DNA from: an uncultured Eubacteriales bacterium
Lineage (GTDB): Bacteria > Bacillota > Clostridia > Oscillospirales > CAG-272
DNA length: 5,154 bases
Direction: 5' to 3'
NCBI GenBank assembly: GCA_900321265.1
Contig: ONVJ01000225.1
Location: forward strand, 1-5,154
The stretch's first letter is position 1. Every line of letters begins with the position of its first letter. Made by a program: the position numbers and the translations under genes. The notes below the pieces were generated by a model. It was given only the letters and a program-made list of their open reading frames with translations. It was not told the DNA's origin and searched no databases. Of the stretch, positions 1 to 5,154 are shown piece after piece.

Positions 1-1
1 A

Positions 2-2737
2 GCATCGGTCTGTCTTGACACTCTCACCGCGCTCCGTCACTATTCGAAGGCTCTCGCAGAGCTCAAGCGTTCAAGATCGGTCGTCGCTTTCTCTGATCTG
101 AAAAGAGCCGCGGCAAGGCTGCTCATCTCCCCCGACGGGAAGCCCACCACCGTAGCCCTTGCCGAGAGGCGGAGATACTCGCATATCTTCGTCGACGAGT
201 ATCAGGATACCGACGCCGTTCAAGACATGATCTTCAGGACGATCTCGGACGGAAGGAACCTCTTCATCGTCGGCGACATCAAGCAGAGCATATATTCATT
301 CAGAAACGCCGAGCCTTCGGTCTTCTCGTCCTACCGGAACATCTTCCCTCTCTTCGATCCTTCGCTGCCCGAAGGAAGCCCATGCTCGGTATATATGTCG
401 GAAAACTTCAGGTGCGCCGAGAACATAGTATCATTTACCAATGCCGTCTGCGGAAGGCTTTTCGCCCTCGCCGGAGGATCTGACGCCGATCTTGAATACC
501 GCCCCGAGGACGACCTTGTCTTTTCCAGGAAGTACGATCCCCCTCTCTCGGAAGATGAAGGCGCCGACTCCGACGGCGACCGGCGGGTAAAGATCATTCT
601 TTCGGAATACGCGGACAGGAAGGAAGGGTCGCTGAGAGACAGCCGCTTTATCGGAGAAAAAATAAAGGATCTCGTCGCGCACGGCAGAAAGCCGGGCGGA
701 GGCGGTTATTCATACGGAGATTTCGCACTGCTCGCGAGGAGAGGCGATGAACTCGACGTTGCCGCGTCGGTCCTCTCCGAAATGGGGATCCCGGTCGCGA
801 ACTGCACCGGCGAGAGCCTCTTTGAGAACGCAGAGGTCAGTCTTCTTTTCTCTCTTCTGGCAGCGATCGACAATCCGGACAGGGACATCCATCTCGCGGG
901 TGTCCTCTGCTCGCCGGTATTCGGAATGACTCTCGACGAGCTGGTAACGGTAAGGAGACATGGCAGGACCTCTTCTCTTCGCGATGCGCTGAAGGAGTAT
1001 ACGGAAGACCCTGAAGCACTGCCGGAGCTCAGGGAGAAATGCGCCGCGGCGCAAAAGAGCCTTGCCTCACTCAGGCAGAGAGCCGAGCAGCTTCCGCTCA
1101 CCCGGTTCATCAGATCGCTCTGGAGGGAGACCGACGCCATCGTTTACGCGGGGGGCGGCTCCGAAGGCGGAGGAAAATCCCCCGCCGAGCGCAGGGAGAA
1201 CCTTCAGATGCTCTATTCCCTGGCGCTGGGCTACGAGAGCAGCGAATACCGGACTCTCCATGATTTCGTCGGGTATGTCAACGGGCTGATCGAGAACGGT
1301 GCCAAGATCAAAAATGAAAAAATGCCGGGAAAAGACGCGGTGAATCTCCTGACCGTACACAAATCCAAGGGCCTGGAATTCCCGGTGGTCTTTATCCTCG
1401 GCGTTGACAGGAAGTACAATTTCAGGGAGCTTTCGGGGACCGGCGTTATCACTTCGGCCTCCGACCGTTTCGTCCTCTCGGCGAACATCCCCGACAGATT
1501 CGGGATCGGAAGCATCGAAGGAATTCAGAAAAAGATAGCTGTCATGTCGGCCGCCGACCGCATCAGAGAGGAGGAACTCCGGATCCTCTACGTCGCGCTG
1601 ACCAGGGCACGCGATCTGCTCTATATCGTTTATTCCCCGATCGGACGCTATTCGGGCGTCGACAAGCTGATCGGAGAAGGCAAGCTCGCATCCTTCGCCG
1701 GCTGCCGCCGCACCGTCCTCTCGGCCGACAGCTGGGCCTCCCTTATTTCGCTGGCAACATGCGGATTTGAAACGGGAGACGGGTACACCGTTGAGATCAG
1801 GCGGGATGAGGCTTCGGACGCAGAGCCCGCGGAAGCCGCCGGCGGGGATCAGAATCCGTCCGCCTCACTCAGAGAAGAAGAGGCCACTGTGCGCGACGCC
1901 GGACCTGCAGAAGACGCCGAAGCAGTCGAAAGACTGAAGGAGATCTTCAGAAAGAGATTCGCTTACAGATACCCCTACGCCGCTGTGTCGGCAATGCCGG
2001 CAAAGCTGTCGGTGTCAAAGCTCTTCCCCGACGCCCTGACCGATCCATCCGCGGCAGACGCCGGACAGGATGAGGAGGCCGGGCGCGAGGGCGATCCGAT
2101 ACTCTCGCTGATCCAGGCGGAGAAGCTTGAGTCGAAGACGGTCGATTTTTCCGGCAGTTCAGGCTTCTCGGGCGCCGCCGGACGCGGCACCGCCACGCAT
2201 CTCTTCCTTCAGTTCTGCGACTTCGGATCGATATCCGGAGGCGAAGAAGCGGTGAGGGCTGAAGCCGAAAGACTTGTTAAGGATGGCTTTATTCCCGCGG
2301 AAGCTGCCGCGGCGCTGAGGATCCCGGAGATCGTCGCATTCGCGAACTCGGGATTCTTTGAAGAGCTTAAAGAGGCCAGGGAGATCCGCCGGGAGTTCAG
2401 GTTCAACATTTCTCTTCCCGCCGACAGATTCACGACCGACGCAGAGCTTAAGAAGGCTCTCGCCGGCGAGGAGATCGCCGTTCAGGGCGTCATCGACCTC
2501 TTCTTCACCGACAGCTCGGGTAGGCTCGTGCTCTGCGATTACAAGACCGACAGGCTGACACGCGGCGAGATGGCCGATCCGGCCGATGTCGCGGCGATCA
2601 TGAGCGAACGCCACGGAAGACAGCTCAGCTACTATGCCGCCGCCCTCGAGAGGATATGCGGAAAGGCCCCCGACGCTGTCAGGGTGTTCCCACTCTGCTA
2701 CGGCGAGGCGGTGGAGATAGACTTGCCGAAGATCTGA
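2..2737 (+). CDS. addA: AddAB helicase/nuclease subunit A (ATP-dependent, RexA type), 5'-truncated by the window edge
   Basis: AddA is the UvrD-like 3'-5' helicase and RecB-family nuclease subunit of AddAB, which resects double-strand breaks up to Chi sites for RecA-dependent repair in the cytoplasm. The frame is open from the first base without a start codon, so the first internal Met at 227 is not the true start. Numbering from the codon at base 2 (911 residues), I see helicase motif II DEYQD (65-69), motif III GDIKQSIYSFR (from 91), motif IV SENFR (133-137), motif V TVHKSKGLEF (451-460) and motif VI YVALTRAR (530-537). The C-terminal nuclease has GTATH (His733), GVID (Asp832), DYK (Asp846, Lys848) and QLSYY (874-878), so its catalytic set looks complete. 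The family is usually about 1,200 residues; roughly 300 are missing, including Walker A. An acidic, Ala-rich linker (602-641) separates helicase and nuclease. The absence of C-terminal Fe-S cysteines argues against AddB. addB is probably upstream, outside the window (inference). Confidence 0.95.
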   Translation, partial: ASVCLDTLTALRHYSKALAELKRSRSVVAFSDLKRAAARLLISPDGKPTTVALAERRRYSHIFVDEYQDTDAVQDMIFRTISDGRNLFIVGDIKQSIYSFRNAEPSVFSSYRNIFPLFDPSLPEGSPCSVYMSENFRCAENIVSFTNAVCGRLFALAGGSDADLEYRPEDDLVFSRKYDPPLSEDEGADSDGDRRVKIILSEYADRKEGSLRDSRFIGEKIKDLVAHGRKPGGGGYSYGDFALLARRGDELDVAASVLSEMGIPVANCTGESLFENAEVSLLFSLLAAIDNPDRDIHLAGVLCSPVFGMTLDELVTVRRHGRTSSLRDALKEYTEDPEALPELREKCAAAQKSLASLRQRAEQLPLTRFIRSLWRETDAIVYAGGGSEGGGKSPAERRENLQMLYSLALGYESSEYRTLHDFVGYVNGLIENGAKIKNEKMPGKDAVNLLTVHKSKGLEFPVVFILGVDRKYNFRELSGTGVITSASDRFVLSANIPDRFGIGSIEGIQKKIAVMSAADRIREEELRILYVALTRARDLLYIVYSPIGRYSGVDKLIGEGKLASFAGCRRTVLSADSWASLISLATCGFETGDGYTVEIRRDEASDAEPAEAAGGDQNPSASLREEEATVRDAGPAEDAEAVERLKEIFRKRFAYRYPYAAVSAMPAKLSVSKLFPDALTDPSAADAGQDEEAGREGDPILSLIQAEKLESKTVDFSGSSGFSGAAGRGTATHLFLQFCDFGSISGGEEAVRAEAERLVKDGFIPAEAAAALRIPEIVAFANSGFFEELKEAREIRREFRFNISLPADRFTTDAELKKALAGEEIAVQGVIDLFFTDSSGRLVLCDYKTDRLTRGEMADPADVAAIMSERHGRQLSYYAAALERICGKAPDAVRVFPLCYGEAVEIDLPKI

Positions 2738-2773
2738 CGGGATCCGCGATTCATAATCCGTCGCGGTCACATC

Positions 2774-2830
2774 AAAAAAAATACCGCAGCTCTGTCCAGT
2801 CTGTCCGGATGGCGCCGCGGTATCTTTTTT
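2774..2830. terminator. Bidirectional rho-independent terminator between convergent genes
   Basis: A perfect 7-bp inverted repeat, ATACCGC (2781-2787) and GCGGTAT (2817-2823), can extend past one A-C mismatch by two more GC pairs (2789-2790 with 2814-2815). It is followed on the + strand by six T (2825-2830) after a C. On the other side lies a run of A (2774-2780) that reads as T on the - strand. It sits 36 bases after the addA stop and 17 bases after the stop of the leftward methyltransferase gene, so it can end both transcripts. The loop is long (about 23 bases) and holds a repeat of TCTGTCC at 2791-2797 and 2800-2806. The fold was read by eye; no energy was computed. Confidence 0.87.
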
Positions 2831-2840
2831 ATCCTGCTTT

Positions 2841-3749
2841 TTACAAATAGAGTTTCAGCGTGTCTTCAAGCCAGTAGATATACTCGGGGCCCCGCGTCTC
2901 CAGCTCTTTAAACCTGAGATAGAGCTCCACACCGTCGGAAGGATCGTGCCAGATGTCGCAGAAGACGGTGTCGAATCTCTCCCCGGGAGCCCTGTGCTCT
3001 GCGTAGTCAAAGGCGTCTGACTCGATCAATTCGATCTTATCCCTGTTTCCGAACTGCGGGAGGATATGCTCCCTGAATAGGGCGATCCCCTCGGGAGAAC
3101 GCTCCACGACGGTCACAGAGGCCACGGAGGGCTTTTCCGACGCCATATAGGCAAAGTACCCGAGGCCCAGCCCGTAGGTCAGCACGCGCCCGTGAGCTCG
3201 CTTCAGGGCAAAGGCTGAAGTGACAGTCTCGTTCGGCATAAGCGTCATCCACTCCCTGCCATTCTCAAAGACGGCGGGATAGGGATAGTCCTCGGTGAAG
3301 AATCCGATCCTGGGGGTAACGAGCAGCTCTCCCCCCCGGCCGCGGACTATCTCGGGATCGTCTCTCACGAAGGCCTCGTATGCCCGGCAGGTCTTCATGC
3401 CGAAGGAGAACCTTCCTCCCGAAAGAGTCCCTTCGGGCAGGCGGATGTTCCGGTAGTATGGATCCGATGTGAACGCGGAGGTATCGAGACGCTTGAACAT
3501 CCCCGCGAATCTCTCCCGGAAGAATCTTCGGTCGCCGCTGTCCCCCGCGACGTCAAGACCGCAGGCAGCGGCGGCGATCTGAGCGTAGGCGAACTCGGTC
3601 ATCGATCCGTCCCCGCCGGTTATTCCATCGATCATGTCGGGCTCAATGTAATCGGCGGCGAGGTTGAGAAAGACCGACATCAGCCGGAAAAGCCTTGCGT
3701 TGTCGCCCGAATACCAGCCGGGATAAGGGGAAAGGCCGGGGCGAGGCAT
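2841..3749 (-). CDS. Class I SAM-dependent methyltransferase / spermidine-synthase-like protein, substrate unknown
   Basis: This 302-residue cytoplasmic protein has no signal peptide or membrane segment. Its C-terminal half is a Rossmann-type SAM-binding domain: a glycine-rich motif I, VLTYGLGLGYFAYMAS (189-204); an acidic residue at the end of the next strand, VTVVERS (Glu216), expected to bind the SAM ribose; ESDAFDY (243-249), expected near the adenine; and FDTVFCDIWHDPSDG (259-273) at the motif IV position. The last resembles the D-x-x-DP region of spermidine synthases, but the GGGDGG loop of true spermidine synthases is absent, so polyamine synthesis is not supported. Residues 1-120 look largely helical and I do not recognise them. 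The region DYPYPAVFENGREWM (154-168) followed by PNETVTSAF leads into motif I. The ATG lies one base after the stop of the upstream acetyltransferase gene. Only a weak GGCGGA Shine-Dalgarno-like stretch (3761-3766) lies 11 bases upstream, which fits translational coupling. The fold is fairly sure; the activity is unknown. Confidence 0.77.
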   Translation of the reverse strand: MPRPGLSPYPGWYSGDNARLFRLMSVFLNLAADYIEPDMIDGITGGDGSMTEFAYAQIAAAACGLDVAGDSGDRRFFRERFAGMFKRLDTSAFTSDPYYRNIRLPEGTLSGGRFSFGMKTCRAYEAFVRDDPEIVRGRGGELLVTPRIGFFTEDYPYPAVFENGREWMTLMPNETVTSAFALKRAHGRVLTYGLGLGYFAYMASEKPSVASVTVVERSPEGIALFREHILPQFGNRDKIELIESDAFDYAEHRAPGERFDTVFCDIWHDPSDGVELYLRFKELETRGPEYIYWLEDTLKLYL

Positions 3750-3750
3750 G

Positions 3751-4917
3751 TCAGACGGTGTCCGCCGGATAGATGCTCAGGGGCAGCGGCAGCCAGAGTC
3801 TGGCGTGATCGGGCAGCTTCTCGCGGGGCACCGAATAGATCGCGAAGAGGAGGTTCATCGCCTCGATATGACCGAGCTCAAGATCGGGATCTCTGTCGGT
3901 GTCGGTGACCGAAGGCACTCCCTCCTTCACCGAGAGCAGGATCTTCTCCTTCCCGCCTCTGCCGTCGATCGAGAGACAGAGCTCGCCGTCGGGCAGCTTC
4001 GAATAGGTCGCCTTGAGCTTCATGAAGGCCGAGCAGACCTTTCTGAAGTTCAGCACCGAGAAGGATTTTGCCGTGTCGACCGAATATGACTCGCCTATCG
4101 CGGCGATCTGAGAAATGTATCCGTCGAGGTAGAGCGGCAGCTTTACCCTCAGCGATCCGCGTCCGAGGTGATCGAAGAGATCGCGGACGCAGAAGGCGAA
4201 TTTGTCCTCGAATTCAGGCAGGAGCAATATCTCGTAGACCGAGGTATCGTCGACGATGCAGTATCCGGCGAATTTTTCCTCTCGCAGGATCTCGTATACC
4301 GCCATTCTCCAGCTCACGAGTATCTCATAGTATTTTTCCCGGTCTCTGATCGCGTAGAGCGGTTTCGATTCGGACAGCGCCTTTATGCTGTCAAGGACAG
4401 ACTGATCCTTTCCGTCGACCTTCACGAAGCTGAAGAAGGGCTTCCGGTCAGCTCCGAAGGTGTGCCTTATGTTGTCTGAATTGAAGCTCATCGCAAAGAC
4501 CGGTCCGAGCTTGTCGTAGGAAAAGTAGTTGTACCTCTGCCTCCGTCCTCCGAGCACCGAGAGCACGACTCCGTCGGCGACCATGTCGTCGATCGCCATG
4601 TTCATGAGCTTCTTCATAAAGCCCCTCGAGCGCTCGTAGGGATGGACCGCGACGTTTCCGATGCCGCGGGTCTTCAGATATTCACCGCAGACCGACAGAT
4701 CGTGGTCGAAGGCGCCTATCGCCGCTTTGATCTTTCCCTCCTCGACGGCGACGTATGAGTTCCCGGCCGGATTGTAGTCGTACTGGTAAAGCTTCGGCAG
4801 CAGCTTCTTGAAGTCGCTCGAGTTGCCGTTGAAGCCGAACACGTAGTTGATGAAGTCGACGTATTCGTCGAACATCTCAGGCGTTCCGCGCCCGTAATAG
4901 ACACCGTTTTCGATCAT
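3751..4917 (-). CDS. Eis-like GNAT family N-acetyltransferase with C-terminal SCP2-like domain
   Basis: This complete 388-residue protein is predicted to transfer acetyl from acetyl-CoA to an amine; the substrate is unknown. The N-terminal GNAT fold spans roughly residues 1-145. Its acetyl-CoA-binding motif A is GNVAVHPYERSRGFMKKLM (87-105), followed by the signature SVLGGRRQRYNYFSY (120-134), which aligns in position with the IYxRFGY motif of Eis proteins; Tyr129 is the candidate general acid (by analogy). A middle region (about 150-290) would be the second GNAT-like domain. Residues about 300-388, including DLELGHIEAMNLLFAIYS (345-362), resemble the SCP2-like C-terminal domain of Eis. In Mycobacterium Eis the C-terminal carboxylate takes part in catalysis; here the last residue is Val388. 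The length matches the Eis family (about 400). The start is well fixed: TGA lies in frame two codons upstream of the ATG, and AGAGG (4925-4929) sits 7 bases before it. The stop TGA is one base from the next gene's ATG. Mycobacterial Eis enzymes acetylate aminoglycosides, but resistance cannot be inferred here. Confidence 0.85.
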   Translation of the reverse strand: MIENGVYYGRGTPEMFDEYVDFINYVFGFNGNSSDFKKLLPKLYQYDYNPAGNSYVAVEEGKIKAAIGAFDHDLSVCGEYLKTRGIGNVAVHPYERSRGFMKKLMNMAIDDMVADGVVLSVLGGRRQRYNYFSYDKLGPVFAMSFNSDNIRHTFGADRKPFFSFVKVDGKDQSVLDSIKALSESKPLYAIRDREKYYEILVSWRMAVYEILREEKFAGYCIVDDTSVYEILLLPEFEDKFAFCVRDLFDHLGRGSLRVKLPLYLDGYISQIAAIGESYSVDTAKSFSVLNFRKVCSAFMKLKATYSKLPDGELCLSIDGRGGKEKILLSVKEGVPSVTDTDRDPDLELGHIEAMNLLFAIYSVPREKLPDHARLWLPLPLSIYPADTV

Positions 4918-4970
4918 TTTTCAGCCTCTTTTTATGTTTTTTGTATTTTTGATTTATTTTGTAAGCCGGT
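4918..4970 (-). promoter_or_regulatory. A-rich leader with strong ribosome binding site upstream of the acetyltransferase gene
   Basis: This 53-base gap between the ispE-like stop and the acetyltransferase start is only about 26% GC (14 of 53 by hand count), in sharp contrast to the GC-rich genes around it. Read on the - strand it is A-rich and nearly free of hairpin potential. It contains AGAGG at 4925-4929, spaced 7 bases from the ATG, which is a good Shine-Dalgarno. There is no hairpin followed by a T run on the - strand, so I see no terminator after the upstream gene and read-through is plausible. A TATAAA-like -10 candidate overlaps the upstream stop codon (4970-4975), but the -35 partner 16 bases away, TTCCCG, is poor. 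A separate promoter is therefore possible but not demonstrated. Confidence 0.55.
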
Positions 4971-5153
4971 TTATAACGCCCTGCCGGCAGTCGGGAACTC
5001 GACGCCGTGTCCGGTGCCCCGGCAGACGGATGTGAAAGCGCCGGGGAATCTCTTCGCGGCAAGCCTCTCCGCCCTTTCCGCCGACTCTTTCGTCAGAAAG
5101 GCGGCGTATACCGCCGATCCGCTGCCGCAAAGGCCCGAGCCCATCGAAAAGCT
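4971..5153 (-). CDS. ispE: C-terminal fragment of a GHMP kinase, probably 4-diphosphocytidyl-2-C-methyl-D-erythritol kinase (IspE)
   Basis: Only the last 60 residues and the TAA stop lie in the window; the gene enters from beyond position 5154. The frame reads SFSMGSGLCGSGSAVYAAF (1-19), which matches the glycine-rich C-terminal motif of GHMP kinases (consensus near MSGSGPTVFGLF in IspE). It is followed by a helix, TKESAERAERLAAKRFPGAF (21-40), and a final strand, TSVCRGTGHGVEF, the usual GHMP C-terminal order. IspE phosphorylates CDP-methylerythritol at the 2-hydroxyl with ATP in the MEP isoprenoid pathway. Homoserine kinase or mevalonate-type kinases share the motif and cannot be fully excluded from 60 residues. 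The family is about 280-300 residues, so roughly 220-240 are missing. It lies 53 bases upstream of the acetyltransferase gene on the same strand with no terminator between, so it may share a transcript. A perfect 10-bp palindrome CTGCCGGCAG (4981-4990) lies inside its 3' end. Confidence 0.7.
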   Translation of the reverse strand, partial: SFSMGSGLCGSGSAVYAAFLTKESAERAERLAAKRFPGAFTSVCRGTGHGVEFPTAGRAL

Positions 5154-5154
5154 C

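Noticed and set aside
227..2737. Treating the ATG at 227 as the start of an 836-residue protein
   Set aside because: The same frame is open back to base 2 and contains helicase motif II (DEYQD at 194-208) upstream of that ATG, so the real start is before the window.
2159..2770. 203-residue open frame on the - strand opposite the 3' end of addA
   Set aside because: It lies antisense to the well-supported AddA nuclease domain, has no recognisable motif, and is explained by GC-rich codon use leaving the opposite frame open. It would also run through the addA stop region.
3748..4089. Open frames on the + strand within 3748-4479
   Set aside because: They are antisense to the acetyltransferase, which has clear GNAT motifs, and show no domain of their own.
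4159..4190. Inverted repeat GCGTCCG / CGGACGC with an 18-base spacer
   Set aside because: It lies inside the acetyltransferase coding region, is only 7 bp, has no T run after it, and is expected by chance in GC-rich coding DNA.
3751..4917. Calling the acetyltransferase an aminoglycoside-resistance gene (eis)
   Set aside because: It only shares domain layout with Mycobacterium Eis; key positions differ and this family is widespread in Clostridia without known resistance, so the symbol was withheld.
4981..4990. Perfect palindrome CTGCCGGCAG as a terminator or operator
   Set aside because: It falls in the coding end of the ispE-like gene, has no loop, and is not followed by a T run on the - strand; a chance palindrome is the simplest reading.
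4877..5062. 61-residue Lys/Arg-rich open frame on the - strand spanning the gap upstream of the acetyltransferase
   Set aside because: Its basic tail is simply the A-rich leader read as Lys codons. It overlaps both the ispE-like frame and the acetyltransferase start and has no motif.
1..5154. CRISPR array, tRNA/rRNA, insertion sequence, toxin-antitoxin or phage genes
   Set aside because: I saw no regularly spaced repeats, tRNA-like cloverleaf, transposase motifs, terminal inverted repeats or short gene pairs. Nearly all of the window is accounted for by four genes and two short intergenic regions.

Overview
The window looks like an ordinary chromosomal stretch from a moderately GC-rich member of the Bacillota, most likely an uncultivated or gut-type Clostridia lineage. 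The basis is an AddA-type (not RecB-type) helicase-nuclease, a GNAT/SCP2-like acetyltransferase of the kind common in Clostridia, and non-mevalonate isoprenoid synthesis suggested by an ispE-like end. The taxonomic placement is inference; there is no rRNA or marker gene to confirm it.

Layout. Positions 2-2737 (+ strand) are one uninterrupted reading frame: the C-terminal ~911 residues of AddA, the helicase/nuclease subunit of the AddAB double-strand-break repair complex. Its N-terminus, with the Walker A motif, lies before the window. Positions 2738-2840 are a short intergenic region containing a strong bidirectional rho-independent terminator. On the - strand, read from right to left, are the C-terminal 60 residues of a GHMP kinase that is probably IspE (4971-5153, entering from outside the window), an A-rich 53-base leader (4918-4970), a complete Eis-like GNAT acetyltransferase (3751-4917), and a complete SAM-binding methyltransferase/spermidine-synthase-like protein (2841-3749). 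A single base separates the last two genes (TGA-C-ATG), so they are almost certainly translated as a coupled pair.

How the genes work together. addA is the 3' end of a rightward unit and the three - strand genes form a leftward unit; the two converge on the shared terminator. AddA processes broken DNA ends. IspE would phosphorylate CDP-methylerythritol in the MEP pathway. The acetyltransferase and methyltransferase have recognisable folds but no substrate readable from sequence; their tight coupling suggests related roles or at least matched expression. I found no mobile element, CRISPR array, RNA gene or clear new system. The most interesting unknown is the acetyltransferase-methyltransferase couplet.
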